Below, one piece after another: positions 26,585-35,556 of a stretch of DNA of 64,000 bases. Under the pieces are notes generated by a model that was not told the DNA's origin, searched no databases, and saw nothing but the letters and a program-made list of their open reading frames with translations. Source of the stretch: Planctomycetota bacterium (GTDB lineage Bacteria; Planctomycetota; UBA1135). The first letter of the stretch is position 1. Each line of letters begins with the position of its first letter. A program made the translations under genes and the position numbers. The stretch spans positions 124,001 through 188,000 of the forward strand of contig QQUA01000002.1 of NCBI GenBank assembly GCA_008501825.1, written 5' to 3'.

Positions 26585-27213
26585 GGGTTTTGGCTCGGCC
26601 AGTTCTTCTGCATCCGGCAGCGATAAGCTCGTTTTGCCAATAGATGGGCGAAAACGTCAAATAGTTGCGGTTTGTGATCCGGATCCAAAAATGGGGCGAT
26701 CATGCGACGTCGACTCCAGATGCGAGAGGTTTCGAAATTCATGGTCACCACGGCTTCCGTGTCGCCGTCGGCCATAGGCCCCCGATATCGGCCCAAACTT
26801 AAGCCTTTCAATTCCTTGGCCGCGATTCTCCAGCGCCCATTCCAAATCCTTCCTTTGGATCGATATTGAATATCCTCTTGGCTGATTCGATATTCTTCCA
26901 ATCCGAATAAGCCAAATAACACTCTGCCGATCAACAAGCCCGGCAACCATCCGATGAGCAACAAAATCGGGATAACTTCCCATTGCTCCTGGCGGATTTG
27001 AATGAAACTCACTATGGCTGCGATACCAAGCCACAAAAACACGAAGATCTTGAAAAACCAAGCATAAGCCCGATATTTCGGAGCGGCGGCCATATCCAAA
27101 ACGACCCAATCCGCTTCGGCATCTTCCCGGACTGCCAGCCACGCCGGAAGTTCATTGAGAATCACGACTTGCAAAACCTCCTTGGAAATAGGCCGGTCGT
27201 CCCTACGGCCCAA
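26581..27213 (-). CDS. Membrane protein with PH-like tail, unknown function
   Basis: 210 residues: a soluble N-terminus (about 1-48), two adjacent membrane helices (about 50-70 and 80-102) and a soluble C-terminus with a beta-rich, PH-like pattern (EEYRISQEDIQYRSKGRIWN, WRIAAKELKGLSLGRY). Proteins of this layout occur widely with no known role. It is convergent with the SDR gene and divergent from the FG-GAP gene. Confidence 0.7.
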   Translation of the reverse strand: MGRRDDRPISKEVLQVVILNELPAWLAVREDAEADWVVLDMAAAPKYRAYAWFFKIFVFLWLGIAAIVSFIQIRQEQWEVIPILLLIGWLPGLLIGRVLFGLFGLEEYRISQEDIQYRSKGRIWNGRWRIAAKELKGLSLGRYRGPMADGDTEAVVTMNFETSRIWSRRRMIAPFLDPDHKPQLFDVFAHLLAKRAYRCRMQKNWPSQNP

Positions 27214-27260
27214 GCTAGCGGTTTTGTACCCAATGGTAGCATGACCAAAACCTCCTCCAC

Positions 27261-29786
27261 ATGGTTGTCCTCCTCCCTACCGTCCTGCTGTTTCACTTCG
27301 CCTCCCCGGCCTTGCCGCAACAAACCGAGACGGGGCGGGCTGAAGTTCCCTTGACCTTGTTCACCAATTCCGATTGGCCGCAAGGATTGGAACTGGGTGA
27401 AGCCACGGGTATTTCTTTCGGGGACTACGACGCCGACGGTTGGATCGATCTTTTCGCTTTCGACTCCGCTCATTTGTGGCGCAATTTAAACGGAGAAAGT
27501 TGGTTGTTGGCAGCGGATTTAGACAGCATTTTGCCGTTTCCCGCTCAGCGCTACGGATCGTCCTTCGGTGATTACAACAACGACGGTCTTCCGGATATCG
27601 GCACCGAACCTCGCCGCGGCACGCCCACCATGGACGCCTGTTTTCACTTGTTGCGCAACTTGGGAGCTGGCCAATTTCTCGACGTAGCCGGCGATTCCCG
27701 CATTCTCGACGTGCAACCTTGCGGTGCCGACAGTGAAACCATTGCCTGGGCTGACGTCGACGGGGACGGCGATCTGGATATGTTTCTGCCGACTTACCAA
27801 GTCGCCTTGGGAAGTATTGACAATCAGTTTCTGCACAACCTCGGACCAACCGGCCCAAGAGGAGAGTATCGATTCCAAGAGGTCGCCGCTTCCGCCGGCC
27901 TTTTGATTCCAGACGGAGCCGCCAGGCCAGAAGGCTGCTGGTTCCTGGACCTGGACGGAGACGGCGATTTGGACTTGTACAGCAACGGTCACGCCTATCA
28001 AAACCAGTCCGACATCGATCAGCCCAAATTTGAATACCTGAAAGCCTTCGCTTCCGGAATCCGCAAGCGCAACGTTGTCGACGAAGGAGTCATTTTCGCC
28101 GATTACGATCTGGACGGTGATTTCGATCTGCTGATCAATTACACCAGCCAGCGCGGCTTGCGAATTTGGGAAAATCAAGGCGACGGCAGTTTTTTCGATG
28201 CTTCCAGCGACGTCATCGAAGATTTCCAAGATGGAGCCACCTACGGAATTTCGGCGGCCGATTGGGATATGGACGGAGACATTGATTTTCAGGCCCTAGA
28301 TACTTTCCGGGTCAATCGCATGATGGAAGACGGCGTGCGATTTTTTGAAAAAGCCACCACCACCATACCCAGCGACCACCTTCGTGGCGCCACCATTGCC
28401 TGGGGAGATTGGGACCGAGACGGAGATCCGGATGCCGCCATCGGCAACGGCATGTGGCCGGGCTTCCTTTATCAAAACACTCGGATCTCTTCTCCAGATA
28501 GCATTCCCTATCTGCGAGTATTTGCCCTCCGGGATGCCGAAGGCCATCCGCTTGGTTTAGAAACTGAATACGGTGCCGCAGTCGAAGTTCGTTGGCCCAC
28601 CGATCTGAAAGGTCGGCGCCGGCGCCAAAGTCTTTCCTCCGCCAGCGGATATTTGAATCAAAATGAATACGCCTTGACCTTTGCCTTGCCGACCTTCCCC
28701 GAAGGCAGCCGGAAAGCCAATATGCCATTTCAAGCTTCGGTAGATTTCGGTAGTTTGCCGCAGCAGGGTTATGCCCGGGTGGATGCCTTCGTCAATCCAA
28801 CCTTGGCCGGCCTGGCCATGGACGCCATGGGCAACGTCCGGGAACTCCGCATCTTCCGGTCGGGCAAGGTTCTCTATCGCAACACCCTCCTGCAGCCCCA
28901 AGTCGAAGGCGGCTCCCCTCTCGTCACCAGCGGGGACGGTTTGATCCGGCCGACCCAAGATCAAGGCCCGCCGGTACCCACTCCCAGCGCCATCGCCGAT
29001 GAGTTTGTCGGCATCGAGCTCGAAACCAAAATCGATCCGCTCCACCTGCGGGAACTCTTATTCGACGGATCTCCAGGAGAAGGTTTTCTACCAGAGGAAG
29101 GTCACTTCCGGATTTGGGACGTCACCGATCCGCTTCAACCGCAAGCCGTTTCTTTCAGCTCCCTGGAACTGGTGATGGATCCGCGCAACCACCGGAGCAC
29201 CTTTCCCCTGGACGTGGTGTTGCAACCAGGGCGGAAATATCGCCTGATCGCTTCGGTTTCCAGTTTCCGCCCGACCCCCATCAACGGACCGGTGGATCAG
29301 GGCCATTTCGTTTTGAACGGCGGCCTTCGCTTTCAAGATCCAGCTCGGGGATCCGGCTTCGCCGCCGCGCAAGCCACCTTGGATACGACTCAGGTTTATT
29401 TGGCGGTTCGCCTTAGCGAGCAGATCCCGGATTGGGTTCCTTTGCATTCCGGCAGTACTCTCGATTTAACCGTTTCCGCCAAAGGGGAAGCATCTCCAGG
29501 ATCGGCATTGGAACTGCAGTTGGGAGGGGCGCCGCCGAATACCGAGGTTGTTTTGATCGCCGGCAGCAAAATCTTTTGTCGTCCCTTGCTCGGCGCCCAA
29601 CCGGTAGTTCCCTTTCCGGAAACGGTGATCTCCGGCTTACAAACCGACTCCGCAGGCGACTTAACGGTGATCGCTTCCTGGCCGGGAAATTTGCCGCGAA
29701 ACCGAGCTCTTTTCTTCCAGTTCCTGGTTCGAGAACCGGGTGCTTCCTGGTCCACTTCCCCGGCGGTCGGCCGTTTGAGTCGCTGA
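27261..29786 (+). CDS. Secreted FG-GAP/VCBS-repeat beta-propeller protein
   Basis: 841 residues with a signal peptide (about 1-20). Seven calcium-binding FG-GAP/VCBS blades occur between about residues 48 and 400: GDYDADGWIDLF, GDYNNDGLPDIG, ADVDGDGDLDMF, LDLDGDGDLDLY, ADYDLDGDFDLL, ADWDMDGDIDFQ, GDWDRDGDPDAA. The part from about 420 to 490 is like the CRTAC1/UnbV tail. A beta-rich region follows, and the final 100 residues resemble the terminal domain of the deiminase. It is a surface or exported binding protein with no visible enzyme site. Confidence 0.87.
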   Translation: MVVLLPTVLLFHFASPALPQQTETGRAEVPLTLFTNSDWPQGLELGEATGISFGDYDADGWIDLFAFDSAHLWRNLNGESWLLAADLDSILPFPAQRYGSSFGDYNNDGLPDIGTEPRRGTPTMDACFHLLRNLGAGQFLDVAGDSRILDVQPCGADSETIAWADVDGDGDLDMFLPTYQVALGSIDNQFLHNLGPTGPRGEYRFQEVAASAGLLIPDGAARPEGCWFLDLDGDGDLDLYSNGHAYQNQSDIDQPKFEYLKAFASGIRKRNVVDEGVIFADYDLDGDFDLLINYTSQRGLRIWENQGDGSFFDASSDVIEDFQDGATYGISAADWDMDGDIDFQALDTFRVNRMMEDGVRFFEKATTTIPSDHLRGATIAWGDWDRDGDPDAAIGNGMWPGFLYQNTRISSPDSIPYLRVFALRDAEGHPLGLETEYGAAVEVRWPTDLKGRRRRQSLSSASGYLNQNEYALTFALPTFPEGSRKANMPFQASVDFGSLPQQGYARVDAFVNPTLAGLAMDAMGNVRELRIFRSGKVLYRNTLLQPQVEGGSPLVTSGDGLIRPTQDQGPPVPTPSAIADEFVGIELETKIDPLHLRELLFDGSPGEGFLPEEGHFRIWDVTDPLQPQAVSFSSLELVMDPRNHRSTFPLDVVLQPGRKYRLIASVSSFRPTPINGPVDQGHFVLNGGLRFQDPARGSGFAAAQATLDTTQVYLAVRLSEQIPDWVPLHSGSTLDLTVSAKGEASPGSALELQLGGAPPNTEVVLIAGSKIFCRPLLGAQPVVPFPETVISGLQTDSAGDLTVIASWPGNLPRNRALFFQFLVREPGASWSTSPAVGRLSR

Positions 29787-29909
29787 AGTTGCCGCCATCG
29801 AGCTGTTTTTCCGCGGACTTCGCCCCCTTTCCTTGGCCACCTTTCGCTTTCGGTTCATGAAGCATAAGATCATGTTCCAAGCCGACCGAACCCCGGCGTC
29901 CTCAGTTCC

Positions 29910-32900
29910 ATGCAAAGCCTCCTCCTTGCCGCCCTCTTCCTGCTTCCCTCCTGGCCACAAGCCGCCACAGGAGACCAAGAAAAAGATCCGAGTGAAGCCG
30001 GCACCTTCGCCGGCTTGAAATTCCGCTCCATCGGCCCGGCGCTAGCCTCAGGCCGGGTCTCCGACTTCGCCGTCCACCCCGACAACCCGGCTCATTTCTA
30101 CGCCGCGATGGCTTCCAGCGGGGTTTGGAAAACGGTGAACGCCGGAACCACCTGGACTCCGGTGTTCGACCGTCAGGGGTCTTATTCCACGGGTTGCGTG
30201 GAGATGGACCCGAACAATCCTCACGTCATTTGGGTCGGAACCGGCGAAAACAACAGTCAGCGCAGCGTGTCCTTCGGAGACGGCGTTTATAAATCTCTTG
30301 ACGGCGGCAAAACTTGGAAAAACGTCGGCCTGAAGGATTCCGAACATATCGGCAAAATCCTGATTGATCCGTTCGATTCTTCCACCGTATTCGTGGCCGC
30401 CCAAGGCCCGCTTTGGCGCTCCGGCGGTGATCGCGGTTTGTACCAAAGCACAGACGGTGGCGAGAACTGGCGGCGCATTCTGCACATCAGCGACGATACC
30501 GGCGTCAATGAAGTTCACATGGATCCTCGCGATCCGAACGTGTTGTACGCCAGCGCCTATCAACGTCGCCGTCACGTCTGGACGCTGTTGAACGGCGGTC
30601 CCGAAAGCGGCATCTACAAATCCACCGACGGCGGCCGCCACTGGCGGGAACTGAAGAGCGGCCTTCCCAAAGGGGATATGGGCCGGATCGGCATGGCGAT
30701 TTCTCCCGCCAATCCGGACGTGATTTACGCCATTGTCGAAGCCACCGGCAAGGAGGGCGGCTTCTTCCGTTCGAACGACCGCGGCGAAACCTGGACCAAA
30801 CAAAGCAGCTACATGACGTCCAGCCCGCAGTACTACAACGAAATTGTTTGCGATCCCTTGAAAGTCGATCGGGTGTATTCCTTGAACACTTTTTTAAACG
30901 TGACCGAGGACGGCGGCAAAACCTTCCAGCGGGTTCCGGGGAAAGACCGGCACGTGGATGACCACGCCTTGTGGATCAACCCAAACAACACCGACCACCT
31001 ATTGGTCGGTTGCGACGGCGGGGTTTACGACTCCTACGATCGTGGCCGGAATTGGGCTTATAAAGCCAACCTGCCCATCAGCCAGTTCTACCGGGTAAGC
31101 ACCGATAATTCGAAACCCTTTTATTACGTTTACGGCGGCACCCAGGACAACAACACGCTCGGCGGTCCGAGCCGAACCACCAGTCGAGCCGGCATCGCCA
31201 ACGAAGATTGGTTTGTCACCGTCGGCGGGGATGGCTATGAAACCCAAGTCGATCCCGAAGATCCGAACATCGTCTATAGCCTCTGGCAGTACGGCGGCTT
31301 GGTGCGCTACGACCGGCGCAGCGGCGAAATCGTGGACATCAAACCGCGGGAAGCCCCAGGGGATCCAGCCATTCGCTGGAACTGGGATTCTCCGCTCTTG
31401 ATCAGCCCCCACTCCAACACCCGGCTTTACTTCGCTGGAAACATTTTATTCCGCTCCGACGACCGAGGCCAAAGTTGGAAAGCCGTTAGCGGGGATTTGA
31501 GCCGAGGCTTGGACCGAAATCAATTGCGGGTCATGGGCCGGATCTGGAGCGTGGACGCGGTATCCAAGAACCGCTCGACTTCCTTCTATGGAAACTGCGT
31601 CGCTTTGACCGAATCTCCTCTGTTAGAGGACTTACTCTATGTCGGCACCGACGACGGCTTGATTCACGTCAGCCCCGACGGCGGTCAAAACTGGACCACC
31701 TACGACACTTTCCCGGGAGTTCCCGATCGGTCCTACGTCACCCGCCTGGAAGCTTCCCGCCACGACCCGAACACAGTCTTTGCAGCTTTCCACAATCACA
31801 AGATGGGCGACTTCAAGCCCTATTTGCTGAAGAGTACGGATCGGGGCGCGAGTTGGACTTCCATTGCAGGAGATCTTCCTGGGCGAGACATCGTCTGGTG
31901 CTTGGCGGAAGATCACGTTCGCGCCGATTTGTTGTTCGTCGGCACCGAATTCGGGGTGTACTTCAATCTCAATGGCAGTGAAAAATGGACTCGCCTAAAA
32001 AACGGCCTGCCGACCATTGCGGTTCGGGACATCGAGATTCAGCGGCGGGAAAATGACTTGGTTTTGGGCACCTTCGGACGCAGTTTCTACGTCCTGGACG
32101 ACTACAGTCCTTTGCGCTTGGCCGACGCCAAAGGCATGGGCCAGGAAGCGATGCTGTTTCCGGTCAAGGATGCCTGGCAATATGTTCCCAACAGCCGGCT
32201 CGGAGGCCGCAGCGGCCGGGGTTCCCAGGGTGCCGCCTATTTCACGGCAGCCAATCCGCCTTTCGGCGCCGCCATTACTTACCACCTGAAGGAAAAACTG
32301 GAATCGCGTAAAGAAAAGCGCCAGCGGCTGGAAAAGAAAGCTCAAAAGGAAGGTAAAGACAACTGGTACCCCGATTGGGAAGACCTGCGCAAGGAAGACC
32401 AAGAACAAGAGCCGCAGATTTTCATTACCATTCGAGACGACCAGGGCGAAGTGGTTCGTCGCATTTCGGGACCTCGTGGCAAGGGGACCCATCGGGTGTA
32501 TTGGAATCTGCGCTATCCCTCCAGCAACCCGATTCGTCTGCAAAAGGAAGGTGATTTACCGCCTTGGCAATTCCGCGCCGACGGCCCCATGGCTCTTCCC
32601 GGCGACTACGCCGTCAGCCTTTCCAAAGTCGTGGACGGCCAAGAAACCACCCTCGCCGAGGGAATCAAGTTCCAGGTCATGCCTTTGGGTTTGGCCACCC
32701 TGCAAGCCAAGGATCAAAAGGAAGCCTTTGCCTTCCATGGCAAGGTAGCCCGTTTGCACCGGGCGATTCAAGGTGGAGCCAGAGCGGTCGGAGAGGCTCA
32801 GCAGAGGTTGAACTTCTGTCGCAAGGCGATCCAAGAAACTCCTGGAGCTCCGCTATATCTGCGAGCGGAGGTCGAGCGTCTGCAAGCCGAATTGACCGCT

Positions 32901-33188
32901 TTGGTCACCGAAATGCAAGGCGATTCCACCATTCGCAGCCGGCAAGAACCGACACCTCCGGGCTTCGCCGCCCGCATTAGCAATGTGGTCGGCAGCCAGT
33001 GGCGGACCACTCAAGGCCCGACTCAGACCGACCGCGATGCTTACCGGTACGCGGCCGCCGCCTTCACCGAATGGCTGCCCAAACTGCGCACCTTGGTGGA
33101 AGAAGACTTGAAGGGTTTGGAAACTCGGTTGGAACAAGCAGGAGCGCCTTGGACTCCTGGCCGCATTCCCGACTGGAAACGAAACTGA
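29910..33188 (+). CDS. Large secreted Asp-box (BNR/sortilin-like) beta-propeller protein
   Basis: 1092 residues with a signal peptide (about 1-21). At least seven Asp-box motifs (S-x-D-x-G-x-x-W) are visible: KSLDGGKTWKN, QSTDGGENWRR, KSTDGGRHWRE, RSNDRGETWTK, RSDDRGQSWKA, VSPDGGQNWTT and KSTDRGASWTS, forming one or two propellers over residues 30-740. A charged coiled stretch and a C-terminal helical part (about 800-1090) follow. Homologues are often called glycosyl hydrolases, but no catalytic residues can be named. The last codons fall inside the left inverted repeat of the insertion sequence, so the natural C-terminus may have been altered. Confidence 0.87.
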   Translation: MQSLLLAALFLLPSWPQAATGDQEKDPSEAGTFAGLKFRSIGPALASGRVSDFAVHPDNPAHFYAAMASSGVWKTVNAGTTWTPVFDRQGSYSTGCVEMDPNNPHVIWVGTGENNSQRSVSFGDGVYKSLDGGKTWKNVGLKDSEHIGKILIDPFDSSTVFVAAQGPLWRSGGDRGLYQSTDGGENWRRILHISDDTGVNEVHMDPRDPNVLYASAYQRRRHVWTLLNGGPESGIYKSTDGGRHWRELKSGLPKGDMGRIGMAISPANPDVIYAIVEATGKEGGFFRSNDRGETWTKQSSYMTSSPQYYNEIVCDPLKVDRVYSLNTFLNVTEDGGKTFQRVPGKDRHVDDHALWINPNNTDHLLVGCDGGVYDSYDRGRNWAYKANLPISQFYRVSTDNSKPFYYVYGGTQDNNTLGGPSRTTSRAGIANEDWFVTVGGDGYETQVDPEDPNIVYSLWQYGGLVRYDRRSGEIVDIKPREAPGDPAIRWNWDSPLLISPHSNTRLYFAGNILFRSDDRGQSWKAVSGDLSRGLDRNQLRVMGRIWSVDAVSKNRSTSFYGNCVALTESPLLEDLLYVGTDDGLIHVSPDGGQNWTTYDTFPGVPDRSYVTRLEASRHDPNTVFAAFHNHKMGDFKPYLLKSTDRGASWTSIAGDLPGRDIVWCLAEDHVRADLLFVGTEFGVYFNLNGSEKWTRLKNGLPTIAVRDIEIQRRENDLVLGTFGRSFYVLDDYSPLRLADAKGMGQEAMLFPVKDAWQYVPNSRLGGRSGRGSQGAAYFTAANPPFGAAITYHLKEKLESRKEKRQRLEKKAQKEGKDNWYPDWEDLRKEDQEQEPQIFITIRDDQGEVVRRISGPRGKGTHRVYWNLRYPSSNPIRLQKEGDLPPWQFRADGPMALPGDYAVSLSKVVDGQETTLAEGIKFQVMPLGLATLQAKDQKEAFAFHGKVARLHRAIQGGARAVGEAQQRLNFCRKAIQETPGAPLYLRAEVERLQAELTALVTEMQGDSTIRSRQEPTPPGFAARISNVVGSQWRTTQGPTQTDRDAYRYAAAAFTEWLPKLRTLVEEDLKGLETRLEQAGAPWTPGRIPDWKRN

Positions 33189-33206
33189 CCCAGAGTATTG
33201 GAGGTT
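33181..33206 (+). repeat. Left terminal inverted repeat
   Basis: Matches the reverse complement of 34292-34317 at 24 of 26 positions. The inner part is an uninterrupted 14-base match ending in TTGGAGGTT. It contains the TGA of the upstream gene (33186-33188). Confidence 0.8.
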
Positions 33207-33212
33207 TGGGCC

Positions 33213-34223
33213 TTAAAAAATCCTCCAAGTAAAGACCTCTTCAGCGGTTAACGGCTTGCTGCAGACTCCGGCGATCTGGGCCGGAGTCGGCACCTTCGGC
33301 TTCACCGTCACCGGCCGCACGTAATTGCGCCATATCAGCCACACCCAAAGGTGCCGGCGCAGCCAAGCGCACTGCTTCGACACCCCCCAATTGCGCCGCA
33401 CCAGACGCGAGATCGAATCCCGCATCTGCGCCAAGGTGTGGTTGATCGGAAACAGCAAATTGCGGTTGTCGCGGCGGGTCTTCGACGACTCCCGCCGCCA
33501 GCGATACGACCGCTCGCCCTCGAACACCTTGGCCAGGACCGAGCCGTAGAGCTGCTTGCGGTCCGACTGTAATTCCAGGGCAACCTCCGGCGGCAGCGCC
33601 CGCTGCAGGATCTCGAAGCAGCGGGTCACCAGCTTGCGGGATTCGGAGCGCCGCTTGCCGTACAACTTCTCCCGAGCTTGCTTCTTTTGGCGATATTTCG
33701 GCGTCAGCTTGCCACGACAAGGCAAGGTACCGGCGTCGAGATGGACCACGAAGTAGTTTCGCCGATGGATCAAAACCGGCACGGTCAAGGGCTGTAGACG
33801 CCGATCGGACTCGAAAGTCTCCAGTTCGTCCAATTGGAAAGGCCCTTGAAAGCCGGCCCCTGCCGGTTGCCGAAGCTTGTCGGTGTGGAAGGCTTCGGCG
33901 TGGACGCCAAGCAGATGCAGGCGGTGGGCGATGGTCTTTCGATCCACCTTCAGTTTGCGGCCGCTTTGGCGCAGCGTGACCTTGCTGACGTTTTCCCAAA
34001 ACACTTTCAGATGCAGGTCGGGGTAGCGCAGGCGATAGTCGAGGCGAAAGGTCTGGGTGGAAAAGGAGCGCTTGCAAACCAGGCACAAAAAGCGCTGCAC
34101 CTTGGGATGGTGGCGGGTCCGGAAGAAGCCGCGGCGCTGGATGTGCGGGCTGGCTTTGTCGTGCCGGCTCGGGCACCGGGGCCAGGGGCAATGGGAGGGC
34201 TGAAAAGCGGTCATGAGGCGCAC
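33213..34223 (-). CDS. IS1-like transposase
   Basis: 336 residues. An N-terminal zinc ribbon (Cys12, Cys17, Cys47, Cys50) resembles IS1 InsA. A helix-turn-helix follows (about 78-108: VSKVTLRQSGRKLKVDRKTI), then a nuclease-like region with Asp132 (FQLDELETF) and Asp163 (VVHLDAGTL). The C-terminal block (INHTLAQMRDSISRLVRRN, then WGVSKQ) matches the N-x-x-x-R / SK pattern of IS1-type DDE transposases. The third acidic residue expected before that block is not obvious, so activity is uncertain. The gene fills the element between its inverted repeats. Confidence 0.75.
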   Translation of the reverse strand: MRLMTAFQPSHCPWPRCPSRHDKASPHIQRRGFFRTRHHPKVQRFLCLVCKRSFSTQTFRLDYRLRYPDLHLKVFWENVSKVTLRQSGRKLKVDRKTIAHRLHLLGVHAEAFHTDKLRQPAGAGFQGPFQLDELETFESDRRLQPLTVPVLIHRRNYFVVHLDAGTLPCRGKLTPKYRQKKQAREKLYGKRRSESRKLVTRCFEILQRALPPEVALELQSDRKQLYGSVLAKVFEGERSYRWRRESSKTRRDNRNLLFPINHTLAQMRDSISRLVRRNWGVSKQCAWLRRHLWVWLIWRNYVRPVTVKPKVPTPAQIAGVCSKPLTAEEVFTWRIF

Positions 34224-34291
34224 CGAAAAAACTGCGGGTACGCCTGGAAGACGGCTAGATCGGCCTGAGGTTACGCCGAATTTTTCGGCTT

Positions 34292-34317
34292 AACCTCCAA
34301 TACTCAGGGCCAGTTTC
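34292..34317 (-). repeat. Right terminal inverted repeat
   Basis: Partner of 33181-33206. Just inside it, 34267-34280 and 34284-34297 form a 14-base stem with one mismatch and a three-base loop, a strong hairpin upstream of the transposase gene that may limit its expression from outside promoters. Confidence 0.8.
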
Positions 34318-34326
34318 ATCGGAAAC

Positions 34327-35556
34327 TCACCAGCGGATCCGAACTTCCTGAATCGATTTCGGATCGGCTTTTTCCACGGTAAAGCGGTAGTTTCCCTGCC
34401 AAACTTCTTGGCCGGCGTGGGGAATGGTTCGGAACTGCTCGATCAAGAAGCCGCCCAAAGTGGAATAGCGATCGGAGCGGATTTCCAGTCCCAGTTTTTC
34501 TTGCAAATCGTCCAACTCCACCCGAGCGCTGGCCAAGTAATGGCGGTCCTCCACCCGCCGCAACCACTGCGGGTCCTGGCCGGCGGGATCGAACTCGTCC
34601 TCGATTTCTTCCACCACCTCTTCGACAATGTCTTCCACCGTAACAATGCCCCTCGGGCCACCGAATTCGTCCACCACGATGCAAATATCAGTATTCTGCT
34701 GCCGCAACTCCTTTAGAAGATCCTGAATGCTTTTCGTGTCCGGAACGAATTCGATCTTACGAACGAAACCGGCAATCGGAGTTTCGGGCATTTCCCCGAG
34801 AATCTCCAAAACGTCAAGAAAGCCTTCGACGTGATCGGTTTTTGAACAAACCGGCAAACGATGATGGCCTTCCCGGTCGGCCAGGCGGGCGGCTTCGCCG
34901 CAAGTCGCCTCCCGATCCAACACCACCACATCCAGCCACGGCACCATGACTTCACGCGCGGTGGTTTCGCCGAAATTGAACAGCCGGCGAATCATGTCCT
35001 TTTCTTCTTGCTGAATCTCCCCTTCCACCGGCGACATTTGCACCATCGCCAAGATTTCTTCCCGCAGGGTTTGCCGCTTGCCCACGTCTTGTTTCACGGA
35101 AAAGGTCAACAGGCGACTGATGCCGGAAAACACCCAAAGAATGGGCGTGAACACGATGCTGAAAAATCGGATCGGGAAAATGATGACCGGGGTAATGACG
35201 TCCGCTTTTTGCTGAAAAACGCTTTTGGGAACGATCTCGCCGAAAATCCATGAATTGGGAACGACCAGTGCCACGGCGGCGATCGGTCCGGCGTCTCCGA
35301 ACAGGCGAATCATTTGGTCGGCGATCAGGGTGGAATAGGCCACGGTGGAAAGATTGGTTCCGACCAGGGTGGTGGAAAGCAACCATTCCGGCTTTTCCAG
35401 CAACTTCAGCGCCAGGCGAGCACCGCGGGAACCCTTGGCCGCCTTGTGGCGCAGCACCATCGGATCGGCACTGACGATGCCGATCTCGGAACCGGAGAAA
35501 AAGCCTTGGCAGCATACGAACAAGGCCATCAAGAGAAGGCTGGGCCCTAAATCCAT
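34327..35556 (-). CDS. CNNM/CorC-family membrane protein with CBS pair (second of two)
   Basis: 409 residues from the ATG at 35556, which shares its A with the stop of the upstream paralogue (TGATG); this coupling decides the start over a longer reading. Domains: DUF21/CNNM membrane part (about 1-185, with FFSGSEIGIVSADP), a CBS pair (about 200-320: REVMVPWLDVVVLDREATC, IVVDEFGGPRGIVTVEDIVE) and a CorC_HlyC domain (about 335-409). The family exports or modulates Mg2+ and Co2+; the hemolysin label is historical. Confidence 0.9.
   Translation of the reverse strand: MDLGPSLLLMALFVCCQGFFSGSEIGIVSADPMVLRHKAAKGSRGARLALKLLEKPEWLLSTTLVGTNLSTVAYSTLIADQMIRLFGDAGPIAAVALVVPNSWIFGEIVPKSVFQQKADVITPVIIFPIRFFSIVFTPILWVFSGISRLLTFSVKQDVGKRQTLREEILAMVQMSPVEGEIQQEEKDMIRRLFNFGETTAREVMVPWLDVVVLDREATCGEAARLADREGHHRLPVCSKTDHVEGFLDVLEILGEMPETPIAGFVRKIEFVPDTKSIQDLLKELRQQNTDICIVVDEFGGPRGIVTVEDIVEEVVEEIEDEFDPAGQDPQWLRRVEDRHYLASARVELDDLQEKLGLEIRSDRYSTLGGFLIEQFRTIPHAGQEVWQGNYRFTVEKADPKSIQEVRIRW

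Larger units (their letters stand above)
33181..34320 (-). mobile_element. Insertion sequence, IS1-like, about 1.1 kb
   Basis: One transposase-like gene is bracketed by inverted repeats (33181-33206 and 34292-34317, 24 of 26 bases matching). The six bases GGAAAC lie directly at both outer edges (33175-33180 and 34321-34326) and may be a target-site duplication. The element sits between two convergent host genes and includes the stop codon of the propeller gene. Confidence 0.75.

Noticed and set aside
29910..33188. Calling the Asp-box protein a sialidase or xyloglucanase
   Set aside because: Only the structural Asp-box repeats are visible; no catalytic residues can be named.
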